Part shown: positions 36,101 through 48,639 of the stretch, one piece after another | Numbering within the stretch: the first letter of the stretch is position 1 | Layout: each line of letters opens with the position of its first letter | From: Mastigias papua | Lineage: Eukaryota > Cnidaria > Scyphozoa > Rhizostomeae > Mastigiidae | Reading direction: 5' to 3' | Length of the DNA stretch: 64,000 nt | NCBI GenBank assembly: GCA_964019165.1 | Contig: OZ025283.1 | Span: 11,974,063-12,038,062 of the forward strand | Program-made: the position numbers and the translations under genes | Notes under the pieces: generated by a model | What the model saw: only the letters and a program-made list of their open reading frames with translations | Told to the model about the DNA's origin: nothing | The model's database searches: none

Positions 36101-36572
36101 CACAGAAAACCCGTATATAAAAACCTTCATTTATTAGGAGCATACAGCCTGAAATTGCGCATTTTGTTGTCAATTAACTAGAATCTATTCAGCCTGATAT
36201 TCTAACTAGGTTCTTATAGATGGTTTCATTCTCTATTATGCACTGAGAAGTAAACCCAGTGTTTCTGCCATTCAACCCAATTCAATGACCCCAAAACCCT
36301 TACAAACATAACTGAGATAGGCAAGGCCTGCAGGGACGACAAGATTGGTGTGAAATTGGCTAGGCAAAGAAAAAAATAAATTTGGCCAGAATTAAAAGGA
36401 GCACAGACTCTATGTGGCTATAAAATTTTAATGCTAAACTACCCCTTTTATGACATTTGTATAGGACCATATATTAAGAACCTGCACCCTGATTACAAGG
36501 TATGTCTCACCAAATAAGAACACAAGCAGGCTGAATTCAAAATTTTAGGTTCTTATGCACGGGTTCTTACGG
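36101..36572. mobile_element. TA-flanked MITE (about 470 bp) with diverged terminal inverted repeats
   Basis: The right end, read outward-in, is CCGTAAGAACCCGTGCATAA followed by GAACCT. The left end is CACAGAAAACCCGTATATAA followed by AAACCT. Both are bordered by TA (36099-36100 and 36573-36574). CAGCCTG repeats follow each end inside the element. There is no coding capacity. The CCGTAA terminus matches the element at 40631-40949, suggesting one Tc1/mariner-type source group. Confidence 0.55.
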
Positions 36573-36574
36573 TA

Positions 36575-38623
36575 TTTCTATTGTCCGCGAATGAAAAATT
36601 GCGAAATCCCACAAAAGTCTTCGTATTGACAGCGCGGAAATGCTATTCATACCCTAGGACCTAAAATATCTCACTCTTTACGTAATAAACCCTAGCATTT
36701 CTTTACATTGTAAGTCCTATCAACAAATACTAAAACAGACAATATCAAGCAGGCGGTAGAAAAAAACCAGTAGAGGAATGCTTGCTGTGGCCCAGGCAAG
36801 ACTTTTCTAGGGGGGGGGGGCGAAATGAAGTTTCTTGATATTTACGGGGCGTAATGAATAATGACGATACAAATAAACATGATTGAATAGAATAGGTAAG
36901 TAAATAAATAGAGTTAAAAAAATAGCTTAAGTATCACAAGTACGCTAATCTAACTCAACAAAATTGGCTGCTCATGTTTTCTTATTTACTTACGTTTTGC
37001 TGAGCCCAAAGATAGGGAAAAACTTTGTGGCCATGCCCTGTAGCCATTGTTAGAAAATAGGCGTCACTCCTTCCTCGTTCACAGTGACAAAATCCTATTA
37101 TTTTCACATGATGTTAGAACAACCCCTTGAAATTCTTTGATTACCACTCTTTCTTTGAAACATTTTTAAGTGGGTAAAAACAACTGAAGAGATTCTTTGA
37201 GTTTTGTAGTCGCTACATGGGAAAATATCGAAACCCACTGGGGAACTATCCCCTATAGTAGGTAGGTTTCAAAATGTCCTGAAGTAAGCTGATTGTTGAC
37301 GTTTAAGTCGTCTTTTCAGAGCCACTAAGCTTCGACTACTTCTCAAAGCAAGATTCTAGGTGTGCTCTTTACGGTTTCCGGCTCCTGCGGTGCAAGTGGT
37401 ACAGCCGCGATAAAAACAATGACGCAATAGAAGATAATAGCCGAACATATGGCGGGTCACTTGATTTCAAAGGAAGTTCATTGCACAATACTAGGACATT
37501 TCGTCAAGAAATCATGTTGTTCTTGTTGACGTGAATATCCCCTCCTCCGCACAAACTGAAACAGCTTGGTTACTACGCTGACACTCATGATAAGTCAGCA
37601 GTTTTCAAAACACCATTTTAGGGAAAGTCCTAAACAGGCAGTACGCAAAACCAAACGTCTGTCATAAACTAGGCCCAACTAAACTAGAGAGAGTTGTCTT
37701 CATCGTACAATCAAAGAGCGACCACGTGTAACTGTTCAGGACGGAGCGGCAGGAGTGCTCTTACACTATACAAACACTTAAACAAAATACGCCTACAAAT
37801 ATAAGACACTTTGAACCAACAAAAAATGAGACCGTCCAGTTTGCGCCAAAACCTCTTAGTCTTAAAATCTTCCATCTCTTTTGCAACAAATGTACGTTTG
37901 GAGTTTATCCTACCAGTATTAATTTCCGTACATTCGACGTACAAAGTCGAAAGTCGCAAGCTCGAGTCCTGCTTGGGTCACCCATTTTTTCGCACTTTTA
38001 CTTCGCAATATTTCAATTTATACTTAACTTTCATGTACCACCAAGTATTTAACAAGTCATTACGGTTTATAGTTCTTTTCGTCTGCTACGAGGGTATATC
38101 TACGGCAAAAATCAAGGTTGCAGATTTCTGTTGTAATTCTATTTTGGCTTGCAATTCAACTCAATCTGGCGTACTGTAGTTTCATGTCATTGAAATGCGT
38201 CAATAATTGAACTGGATTCCAAAAAAAACTAGCATCCGAAATTGTAATTTACGTTTTGTTTGGAATTCAATCTAAAAAGCCTTTGGGGGGGAGGGCACCG
38301 GGGGTAAATTTGCCGACCATTATCTACACACAAACCAAGGTTTTTGTATGACCAACTTCGCAGCAACAACTTTGATGTGTGATTTGATGTGATGTGTCAT
38401 CAACGCAAAATAGCATTCCTGTCACCCCTGACCAGCAAGGAAAATCAAAAATGTGATTTTGATTGCAGCTGTAGATAATATAAATTGTACGTTGATAATT
38501 TTGGGCGTTGATAATAGTCGTTGAATTTAATGGTGTACTCTCTTTTGTAATGTAGGAATGTAGGTTGAATTTGTTAGGTTTCGGTTGGCTTAAATGTTCT
38601 TTCTTTTTTTTACATCATTCTTA
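36575..38623. other. No gene recognised
   Basis: A poly-G run lies near 36815 and a SINE-like tail near 37950. The plus-strand frame at 37811-38179 is open by chance and spans that tail. No splice-supported exons were seen. Confidence 0.35.
37944..38010 (+). repeat. tRNA-derived SINE-like tail (box B-like)
   Basis: AGCTCGAGTCCTGCTTGGGT resembles a tRNA TPsiC arm (box B GGTTCGANTCC) and is followed by CACCCATTTTTTCGCA. A second copy with the same layout lies at about 55955-56010 (GGGTACGAGTCCCACTCGG, then CACTTTTTCGCAC). No full cloverleaf is present. Confidence 0.4.
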
Positions 38624-38920
38624 CAGAGTCCAGAAAAAGTCACGGCTCCACGGCTCTGAGCCGGAGGAAAATTTTGCTCTTTATGTCATATTTGAGGAAG
38701 GTTTTGAAATTTGCATCAAGAATCCAGTTTCAGCAAAGTTTTCATGTAATGCGACATCGACTGTAAAAGGCATAGCCTATTTACAGTAATGCTTCTGAGA
38801 CATACACAATGCAGAGTTCATAAACTAAAAACTTTGGCTAGTTTTGATAGTCTTAAAAGAGGAAGGTTTATCGAGAAGATTTGGCAGCCGGAGGAAGGTT
38901 GGGACTTTTTCTGGACTCTG
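38624..38920. mobile_element. hAT-type nonautonomous element with a perfect 8-bp target-site duplication
   Basis: Terminal inverted repeats CAGAGTCCAGAAAAAGTC and GACTTTTTCTGGACTCTG bound a 297-bp segment. It is flanked on both sides by CATTCTTA (38616-38623 and 38921-38928), the 8-bp duplication typical of hAT insertions. Subterminal GAGCCGGAGG and GCAGCCGGAGG repeats are present. No transposase is encoded. Confidence 0.85.
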
Positions 38921-38928
38921 CATTCTTA

Positions 38929-40630
38929 GATCTACAATTACAACACATGATTACAAGACAATACCTCGAGGAGAATGAGAATACATTGCACCCTTGAGGC
39001 TTAACAGAAAACGTGTACATAAATAAACTACAATATCTAACAAGTATATGTACCTACTATTACTGCCAAAAGTCATGGAACACTTACATTACATCCATTA
39101 TATAACTTTTAGCTCAAAGATGTCAATATAAACTGCTTTATATTTTAGATGTTCAATCTAGCTAGCAAAAAGAGCCAACCTCAAATATGTAACAATTTCT
39201 ATTCAGAGAGCAACCGTATGGTGGTGCACAAAAGCAATGGGTTGTAAAAACTTCTCTGTCCTCTTTAATCAGATCAATTTCTGAATGGCTAAATTTTTTA
39301 CCTAATACAAGCTTGTATTTTGGCTTCCAAACGCGTCATATTTCTAGTAAATGTACCTTTTTCCGTTCTCTAACGTTTTCATAAAGCAGTTTGTAGACCA
39401 GTTTATGTTTGGCTAAATTCTTATACTTAAAGATAGACATAAGACATTTAAAGATAGCTTCTAAGTAAACATGAACTTTTTCAGTGTGAAAGCAAGACTA
39501 TGCTGTGCCAAAAAAAGAATAAAAAAGAATGCTACTCGCCAAAGAAACAGATGCTAGGCTAGAAAATGAAGTAAATTCAACAAACAGCTTGTAACAGAAA
39601 AGAATGCAAACTACCCTGTCACATTGACGACACGCATTTTTTATAAGACACAGGTTATAAGAAATGGTAGGCTCAATTGTTTGAAAGTTAAGAAACAACC
39701 CTACCCAAATTGAATAAAGCTAAGAAACTTTTATAATTACATCAAATGAGAGTCTTGAATTTGCTAGGGAGGACAGCAACTTTGTCTCAGCTGAGAGGCT
39801 GTTCCATAATTCGCACCTCTGTAAGGGAGCGATATTTGCTCGTTTGAGGTATTTTCTGTGAGTGGAGTAGTGAGAATTTCAGGAAAACATTGCTTGCAAG
39901 TTGTGTGGAGCAAGGTTGTTGAAGGAACTTAATACACCAACGTCTATCATTCTTCGAATTAGCACATTAAATTTGTTTATCTCTGAATGTGAGTGAACTA
40001 TTTACTTTACCTTGGGAGCACGTCTATTCATTACGTAAGACCTTTAAGAAACATGTAAGAAACGTTTGATAGCAAAATGGCAAGAAAATTTAAGAAACTG
40101 CCTACCAGCACCGGACCTTAGTTTCTCATAAAAAATAAACGTAATTTGGCGTTCTAAAAGAATTTGTAATGGGCGTGGCTGGATCTTGGGATCTCATGTT
40201 TCATAATTCTGAATGGAATTCCCTAAAGCTGTCTTAGTATGTCGTTAAGTGTCTCCAAGCATTCTCTAAAAATGGATATTACTCAAAGTTCCATCGAGTC
40301 TTAAGTCACATGAGAGAGCATAATTTTATTCAAACGTATCCAATTACTGCAACATGCCACATTTCCTTTTTGTACATGCATACTTGTATTAAACCTATAT
40401 TCAAGAAACTGTTACCATCCTAGCATACTCTTAGTCTATAGTTGCTAAAAGTGCTCCACATCATGCTGTCAAAGAGTCCCATCTTCGTATTGACAATGCA
40501 TAATAAAACGCAAGAAGATCCCGACAATGGGATAGGAAAACATTTGTCACGTAACAAGCCAATAAACATGACAATATTCTTTAGCTTGCAAAACATGTTT
40601 CGAAAAAAACCTTTGTCCATCTTCAGATTA
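38929..40630. other. No gene recognised
   Basis: AT-rich sequence with short frames only. The text around 39760-39880 looks repeat-derived, but the family was not identified. Confidence 0.35.
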
Positions 40631-40949
40631 CCGTAAATCCTCGAATAGGCCCCCTCAAATAAGTCCTCCCCTCTCGTAAGCCCCCCTGCTGGAATTTCAA
40701 ATTGTTAAGCCCCCCTTCGAAAGCCCCCACCCCAGATGATGATGAAGACTTTGATAAAGACTAATGCTTAACTTTAGACAGTTCTTTTAATATGATGGAG
40801 AATAGGACCTTTGACAATGAGCTTCTTTTGCGATATGTATCAGATAATTTTACAAGCCCCCCTCGAATAAGCCCTCCCCTCGAACAAGTCCCCACCCAAA
40901 AGTATCAAAAATAAATAAGCCCCCAGGGGCCTTATTCGAGGATTCACGG
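40631..40949. mobile_element. TA-flanked MITE, CCGTAAATCCTCGAATA family
   Basis: The left end CCGTAAATCCTCGAATAGGC and the right end TTATTCGAGGATTCACGG are inverted repeats with TA on both sides (40629-40630 and 40950-40951). Additional internal copies of CCCCTCGAATAAG recur near 40860 and 40680. Length is 319 bp with no coding capacity. TA duplication points to a Tc1/mariner/pogo-type source. Confidence 0.75.
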
Positions 40950-40969
40950 TATACAAGTATGTTACAACA

Positions 40970-41650
40970 TTATTGGAACATATCAACAAACGTTGTAAGA
41001 TATTCAAAAAAAACCAAAAACAAATCGTAAAAACAGCAGTGATGCAACGGATAGAAGCCTAAGGAGATATTATAAGGTTGAACCTGCTTATCTAAAATCA
41101 GGTCTTTCCCATAAAATATGTAAGTTCTCCTTAATCTCAAGGTAATGATATTCATTAGCTGAATCTATGACTTTAAAACAGCTTTCATTAAAGACCCTTC
41201 TACAAGCACTATAGCTCATAAGCTGTTTAAGTATATTATATGCGAGTTTTTGCCTGTAAGTAGATGTTCATGAACTCGGGTCGATATGTGTCGGCCTGTT
41301 TCACCAACACACACAGAATAACATTTAGCACAAGTACATTTATAGACTACACAAGATCCGAGAAATTTAAGTACATCGTCTTTTATCTTTATTACTTAAT
41401 TAACGAAGTTGTTAATTTTGAAAGAACAAAATGCTAATTTAATGTCAAGATTACTACAGTACCATTTGAACAGTGTCCGTACTTAATGCTGGGCAAACTT
41501 GGAAAAACGAAGATATGGCAGTTTGAAATAAAAAGAGTGCAACTGCTATCACGTAATGCAGAAGCATTGGTAGGACAGCGAATATTGTCAAGATATGTCT
41601 TAATCATATTATTTACTAAGTAATCAGGAAACTTGTCACGTAACAAATCT
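40970..41650 (-). pseudogene. Penelope-like element fragment (GIY-YIG end), decayed
   Basis: The minus strand holds, in order, FPDYLVN, a frame-broken stretch with LDIKLAF, then GSCVVYKCTCAKC, ETGRHISTRVHEHL and a C-terminal part with LILDKQVQPYNISL. These are the RT-to-endonuclease linker, the GIY-YIG nuclease core with CxxC, and the typical Penelope tail. Several stops and shifts interrupt it. It is a separate lineage from the intact nuclease at 3866-5515. Confidence 0.7.
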
Positions 41651-44600
41651 CACAACATTTATTCCCTTGAAAGATGTTACCACTTCATACCTCTAAGTTC
41701 TTCCTAGTTCAAACAATACTTGCTCCAACTTGAATTTGAAACAGCCTCTTTCACAGAGCATCATCACTTGAAATAGTTCTTCCCAATTATAATCACATGC
41801 AAGGACTGATGCCCGTGATTGCCCGCTCTCCAACTCTCCAATAAACATTCGCCTGGATGTATCTGGTATGATACTGTCCTGCTTTAAACTAAGTATGGCA
41901 AGTTGCACGAATGGGAAATGAACTTGCTTTCGCTTTGGCTGACTTTTTCCTTTTCAATCGTGACCTCGATCTGCAGCTGGAAAAGGTCCTGCCCAGCTTC
42001 ACCTGATGTATCAATTGTGATTGTGACAGGGAAGACAAAGCATGCCTGTTACTTCCTATTTCGAATGGAAGTGATCTTGGTTTCTTAACAAAGTGTTATA
42101 CAGGACGGCCAATTGCGTGCATGGAGAATTATAAGGCCATACCTCAAGCTTCTCGTTGTGTAGTGAACAAATGGCACAATGAGTTTGCAATGGCTATCAA
42201 CCCCCCGGTCAAACATACCACCGAGCCAAACAAGAACAAATTATAGGAAATTCCAGAAAATTATAAACCATATAAGACGCTTAGATATGCTTTTTTTGTT
42301 CAATTAATCAAACACATAAGCGTAGGAGGAACATGGGCTGGGAGGGCTGCAGCCCTTCTAGTTGGGCAGAAATCTATTTCGTTCTGCCAATTTCTTTAGA
42401 AAAAAACAATATTTTTTCCATAAATAGCTCCAGCGTAAAAGGGCTAAGCAACAACTCATTCTGACAAAATATAAGTGATTCGGGCATACAGTTTGGAGCC
42501 CAACCCCTAAAAATAAAGCCTCTGTTAAAACGCACAGTTTTCTATTGGGAAAAAAACTCTACTTCTAAGTCGACAAATTAATGTATCGATTAGAGTGCTC
42601 TATGTGAGATAAATTATTCGATAAGTCATACCAATTACAATGTCTACACTTTTCATAAGTCTAAGTTCAATGAGTAATTATTTATTCCGCATACCTCTGT
42701 AAATTCTGTGAAATTAACGCCTCAGAAATTCCGCAGAAAACTGGCACTTTGTATTGGAACGTGTTCAAGTTAAAGCGGTTTTCCTTCTTAGTGTACTCCA
42801 CACTGACACCAGCAGAAAGAGACACGCACCCACACTTAACTAACTGAGATGACTTCGTTGTATGTTAGAAGGTGGGTAGTCACTTCATATCTTGTGCTGG
42901 TATCCTGACATTCTGGTATCCTATGGACAACATGGCATCCTTTTGTGGCCTTACTTTTGACCGGGTTCCTAAGAGCCCGTGGGGTCACGTGACTCTATCT
43001 GGTGCGACGTCAATCCTTTCCGCTTTGGTATCACGTGATAGAAGGCCTTCTCCCAATCAGCGAATTCCACAAAATGTAGAAGAATCTCGAATACTAAGAT
43101 AAAAAGCAAAGAGTGGATTATTACGTATATGCAAAATGGTAGCTCATGTTGTAAGCATCTGGCCTAGGCATTGGCGAGTGCTTTGCAAACGCCAGTTGAG
43201 TTTCTACATAAACCAACCCAGCAAGATACAGTACGTATAATAATGTGTGATTCTTTGCTAACTCGCAACAAAAGCACACCAAGTACTCTATTTAAGCCCC
43301 TTCGATTTCCCCCCTCAGTAAAGCTCTGTTGGCACGCTTTGCTACAAGAGCATCAAGCGAAATAAGCTATGCTGAAACTACGGGTGATGGCAAAGCTACG
43401 GTAGAGTCTGTGTGACATTGGTTGCAAAAGATTACGGCTGTTTCAGTCATGAGGCCAAACTAGGAAACATTTGTTGCTGGAGATATGAGACAAATTGATG
43501 TTGTTGTCGTGACCAGCTTTGAATTGGAAGGCATCCCTAGGGTCTGCATCAAAGCGGAAAAGAGTTCAACGTCTACTTTTACTCGAAATAATGGATGATA
43601 ATAAGCTTAGAAAAAATCAGAAACGGGGGAATATGAGGTCTTTGATAAAATGGAGGGATACTAAAGGTATTTACAGCTTGATTCGTGAGCTAACAATAGG
43701 GAACACTGAAGCCTATAGGGGGGGATATGATGAGGATGCAGCAGGAGACGTTGCGCGAGGGTTTAAAGTTCGTTGGCCTAATATTTTTCCATGTTCAGAA
43801 GTAGAGTAGCTACTAATCCTCGATACTCTCTCCGTAGCTGCTCTTCAGTCACATGCGCATCTTCTATTGGTGGGGGCTTTACAAGATGAATTGAATTGTT
43901 GGCTGACGTTCGGGCCAAATCATGAAACATTTGTCTTAGTGATATTTATTGTAGTAAATATTTTGACGGTCGTCAAACATTCCGTGTGACAGATGTTGAA
44001 GGAATTTGGTGTATGACAAGGGTGCCAAACTAGGAAACATTTGTGAAACATGAGTGAAATCTGATATGTTGAATGACAAAGTTTCCTAGTTTAGCCCTAG
44101 CTCCAAGGTCCCTTACAAATGAAACACTGTCAAAAAAACTCATCATGGATGGTTGATCAATACTTTCGTGCAGTTTTTAAGCGTATAGAGTAGAAACGAG
44201 CCTGCCAGGAGTTAAAGGTCAACAAATGGAAAACAAAACTCATTCCAAATCTTATGTTGTAGCTTCCTCTGTTGGTTGCTATGGAACTTGGAAGACTTTC
44301 AGTTCGTAAAATCATGAAACTCGTCACTTTTTGGCCTCACTATAAACCCACCCATGTATTTATTTATGCAGTTGGTTGCAAGCTACTTCTACATTTACCC
44401 TTGTCTCAGCTTGCATTTGAAATTCCCCCTTGTAAAAGTAGTTTATTTTGTATTTGTTGCCACTTCCATTACTTTAGTTGCCTTCCTATGTAGTTTAAAG
44501 CACGGGGTAGTCATACTATCTAGCTCCTCGTGGTATCGTCCCTGCATGATGTAACATATATCGTACACATGTTCTTCAGTACATAAAAACAACTATGGAG

Positions 44601-45489
44601 GAAATAGACAAGAATAAACAAGCTTTGCACTGAGGTGAAGCAGAGCCTGAAAAAGCAAAGATATTCATGTCAAACAACGAGCCTTCAGTTGGTTGCTAAG
44701 AGAAATCCAAACCAACAAAATACAATCTTATAAGTAAAGCTTCACAAAACATGTCTGGCAAGAGAAAGGAGGCAAACAAAGCTAGGATTGACTGTCCCTC
44801 ATTTAACTCACTGCCAGTTGCCATAATACAAAGATAGTCTCTTCCAGTTAGTGCAGATAATTTAAATGCAGTATTAGCAGGTATTTAGAGCAGTGCCTGT
44901 TTTAAGGAAAGTTCCTAAGAACACACTATGCTATGACAAACTTTGTCCACGCTCTACACGAATGTTTTAAAGACGACACGCACTCCCTGCAACTCTCCGA
45001 GTCTGCAGGTATTACCTTCTGTTGTTTGACATATAATGATGTATGGCCAAACGCTCCTTCTGGCATACGATGAAGTGGTACAAAGGTTATAGTAAGCAAA
45101 GATATTCACAGAGGATAAAAGACTTCAGAATTTCAAAACTATTAAAATTGGACGACCATTCTTTTAAACTTGCTAGATCACACTCTCATTTTCCAAGATT
45201 ACAAAGTGTAAAGACCAAGACCACTCTGAAATAGGAACCGATCTCGAGTAAGGTGGTATGTTTTTCTAGAACAGAATAGGTAAATCTCCAACAAAAAAAC
45301 AAGTAGAGGAAAATGTACTAAAAACGAAAGAGCCAAATGGTGGGTGTAATTCTTTGTTAGATGTTCTGGGATCAACACGGTGCTTAATACTGAAAGATTG
45401 TTACAGATTAAAAGCCAAACCCAAATGTCACATGTCAGTGGGAGTATATAGGCAGAACACACAGCATGATACAGTTAGTTCCCAGCTAA
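41651..45489. other. No firm gene; repeat-derived patches
   Basis: Open minus-strand 41693-41908 and plus-strand 43519-43809 have no recognised motif. Copies of CCAAACTAGGAAACATTTGT lie at 43453 and 44030. GGAGGGCTGCAGCCCTTC near 42350 and GGGGGCTTCAGCCCGCC near 24590 look like related dispersed repeats. Confidence 0.3.
44029..44101. repeat. Inverted repeat (hairpin), possible transposon end pair
   Basis: GCCAAACTAGGAAACATTTG is followed after about 30 bp by the inverted ACAAAGTTTCCTAGTTTAGC. A third direct copy lies at 43453-43474. No target duplication was identified. Confidence 0.45.
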
Positions 45490-45568
45490 CCCTAAATCCT
45501 CGAATACGCTCCCACCAGAAATTCATTTTTGCAGTAAGCCCCCGGGGGGGCTTTTCGAGGATTTACGG
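45490..45568. mobile_element. Short deleted copy of the CCGTAAATCCTCGAATA MITE
   Basis: 79 bp: the left end CCCTAAATCCTCGAATACG and the right end TTTTCGAGGATTTACGG match the ends of the 40631-40949 element. The interior is reduced to about 40 bp including AAGCCCCCGGGGGGG. Confidence 0.65.
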
Positions 45569-46349
45569 CATCTAATCTAATGTTCAGCTAGCTACAAGTT
45601 GAGTAAGCTGTCCTTCATCTGAGTTTAAGGCCATGGGAACACTAACCATTGCAAAATCCTGCGAAGCTACGGGTAAATGCTTTTTTCATTAGAAAGTTCT
45701 TTTTCCCAAATTGAAACTCTCTAAGTCTCTTTACTATTTCAGTATCAAACCTAACTTAAGACTCTCTTCGTAAGAATATTTGTACAACACTGTAGTGTTA
45801 CATAGATAGGCAGGTACTACATAAACAAAACAGTGGGATACATAGAGCAACAAAGGAAATACACACTTTTTTATAAGGTACCAAGCTAAAGGCCTAGTTC
45901 TAAAAGTTCCTTATTTTCGGACCTCTTTTTATCAAATTCTAGTACTAAAAGTTCCTTAATAGTTCCTTAAATTTCACTGCACATAGAGTGCCACAAAATG
46001 GCACAGACACTAGAAAAGCATTGACATTCTGAATTTTACCTTTAATTCTGGCTAGAACTCAGCCTCAAAAGCACAAATGCGACAGGAAATAAGTTCTATA
46101 TATGCAAAAGCATAATTTCAATCAAGAAGTATCATGTCTATTCCATTGATATCATCCAATGTGATGTAATCTTCACTTGCATCTGAGTACAGCACTCGGA
46201 ATTTGAAAATGAAAAGTTCCTTAGAGATTTTTCCTTTAGTAGTATAAGTTCTTTAAATATTTCGGCCTTCTACATGTAGGTTCCTTATAAAGTGGTTCCT
46301 TATAAAAAAAGAGTGAGTATATGGAAATCAAATCAAAGAGATTACGACC

Positions 46350-46720
46350 CTGTGTGAAATTGGAATTTTAATGTATATGAAATTATCGAGCTTCTTAAGT
46401 CTGAAAATTTCAATATTGAACCTTCTTGACTTTTTCAACAGACGGGTAATATTCTCTTCTAAACCAGTTTCTTGCAAAAAAAGCGTACAAAGTTGCAGGT
46501 CTGGAATATCTAACTATCCAACAACACAACGATTCGACCTGGGCATCCCAGGGTGGAGCCTACAACTCTCGAATAGAAACTTTTCACAGTCTGATACCTT
46601 AATGCGGAATGACATTCCAGTGGACATTAGAAACATTTAAACAATAAATACGTTCGAATGACCATTTAAAGAATTTCTTCAAAGGTAGAATTTTCTCCGC
46701 GAAGCACGAGCCCTAACAAG
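46350..46720 (+). pseudogene. LINE-like RT 3' tail fragment with dispersed-repeat flank
   Basis: NDIPVDIRNI followed, after a stop and shifts, by TINTFE and PFKEFLQR matches the end of LINE-type RT proteins ('LWNSLP.DIR...S...FK..L..F'). The preceding 46350-46470 block (GAACCTTCTTGACTTTTTCA) is repeated at 51430-51560 and 53390-53520. Confidence 0.5.
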
Positions 46721-47559
46721 ATCAGACAGAGGTGTATTCATCTATTTTATCTATTTATATTTTACAGTAATACTACTCTGACACGCTGAAATGGCTGTCG
46801 TGTAGAAATATGATAATATGATGTATGCTAATATATAACGTAGTCGAACAAATTTTCAAATCGACAAGAGCAAACAAGTTTTTCAAATCGAGGGGTAATA
46901 CTAGGGAATACCCTTATGAACACCAGGAAGCAGGTATCCTCCTTTGATAGTTGTAAAAAACTGATCAAGATTTAGTTTATGTATTCTGTGTTAATCCTTC
47001 ATACTTTTTGTGAGCTTAACTCAAAAATATTGCCTACTGTGTCTTCCAACTTTTTCAGCAAGTAAATTTAACTCTAATTCTTGTGTAACGGAAGTTTTTG
47101 GTCGAAGGCTCCTTGAAAAACAGCCTCGACTGAGGGGCTACCACCTTAATTAATAAAATATGAATATAAATATAGGATTTCTGTTGCGCATAATGTAGGC
47201 ATTAATTAATCGATGGCCACGAGTGCCCATTTTATTAAAAATACTGCACAAGCTATCCAGAACAAATAAAACCGATCTTTCACTAAAGAAAAGGCTTCGA
47301 ACTGTCAGCTCCTAGCAATTTTAATGAACGAAACACAATGACCAACTATGTCTCAATTAGTAGCACTAGCTCACTAGGAAGGTTTCATTATGATAGAAGA
47401 GGCCGTGGGAACAGGATGTTAACATTGCTGAGATTGTTCTCCAAAAAGGCACATTATCCTGTCTTCAAAAAGAACATTACCTGGCTCCTCTACATAACCT
47501 AATAACCCTCTGTTTGGCTCATGTGCTCGTAAATGAGTCCGCTGCAAGTCCAGAATAAA
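46721..47559. other. No gene recognised
   Basis: AT-rich, with frequent stops in all six frames; no motif or repeat unit stood out. Confidence 0.35.
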
Positions 47560-48260
47560 TCACTTTGTCATGGAAAAATAACAAACATCTAGGGTATTTT
47601 TCACTTTCGCAGGTGATATCTCAAAAAAGACAGGCTTTCTCGTGATTTGTACAACCCCCTTGTCATTGCTGAGGACCGAAGCTAAAAAAGCTGGACGTCT
47701 ATGGTTCTTCAGTCTGGCAAATAGAGAACAACGAATAGTTCTCCACGAATAGTTGAGTTTCAGGTCCACCCACACAGAGAAACTCTGCAAAAGACAATTG
47801 GTTTGCCAATACATACATCCGCATATGACAAACCACATCAAACAATAACCTATATTTTTTCCTAGCTACAGTTTTGCCTACCTCAACCTACTGTAATTTA
47901 CATATACATACAAAACACACACCAGATGAGTATACCATCAATATCATACGTCAATCATCATTAATTAAATAAAAGCAAAAGTAAAAATAGTAGTTTCCAT
48001 ACACGGAAAGTACACACAAATGTAAAAATAAAACAGTAAAATATTACCAGTATACTGTAGTTTACATACGGTATACAAACAATCACAAATACAAATAATA
48101 ATTATTATTGCTCCTGAAACTTCTCATTGAATATATAATACTTATTACAATGACCTACCTGGTCAAAACGTGGTAGAGTATAATTGGCTTGTTCATAAAG
48201 AGCATGCAATATGAAGCATAAACATAACAGGATATAAATAAAACTGATAAAGATTTTCAT
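47560..48260 (-). CDS. Possible small secreted or membrane-anchored protein, two exons
   Basis: Exon 1 (48260-48159) starts with an ATG in good context and encodes a strongly hydrophobic N-terminus (IFISFIYILLCLCFILHA), a signal peptide or anchor, then QANYTLPRFDQ. Its donor is CAG|GTAGGT. Exon 2 (47784-47560) follows the acceptor TGTCTTTTGCAG in matching phase 0 and runs 74 codons to TGA, with two NxS/T-type sites and two cysteines. The total is 108 aa. The family is not recognised. A cag just before the ATG suggests a 5' UTR intron. The support is splice logic and composition only. Confidence 0.4.
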
Positions 48261-48639
48261 TCTCTGCAATATATACCGAAAAACGTTGTGGTACCAAACT
48301 ATCTTTCTGTTTCTCTTCTCCTCTTATTTATATCTTTGTTGCTTGCCAAAATATCAAAATCATCAGTGTCCTCCAAAGTGAGGACTGGTGAGGACTAGAT
48401 AACCTTGTGTCACTTCCTACTTTGGACGCCACAGTAGAATTCAATCGCTTTCATTTGTGTTGTTGCATACTAATAATTGCTGTTTATTATCAATAATGAT
48501 TTAAATAATAAAAAAAATGCACTTTACTTTTTCTAGAACAATTGTTTTTTACGTTGGTGACAAATAAATATGATAATAGTGACCATAATTCTATAGGAAT
48601 CAGTACTGTTTATATCAAAATACAATGCCAATATAAAAA

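Noticed and set aside
37811..38179. 122-codon plus-strand frame
   Set aside because: Spans the SINE-like tail and has no motif; treated as chance.
41693..41908. 71-codon minus-strand frame upstream of the Penelope remnant
   Set aside because: Could not be matched to the RT domain or to the missing TRMT10 C-terminal exon.
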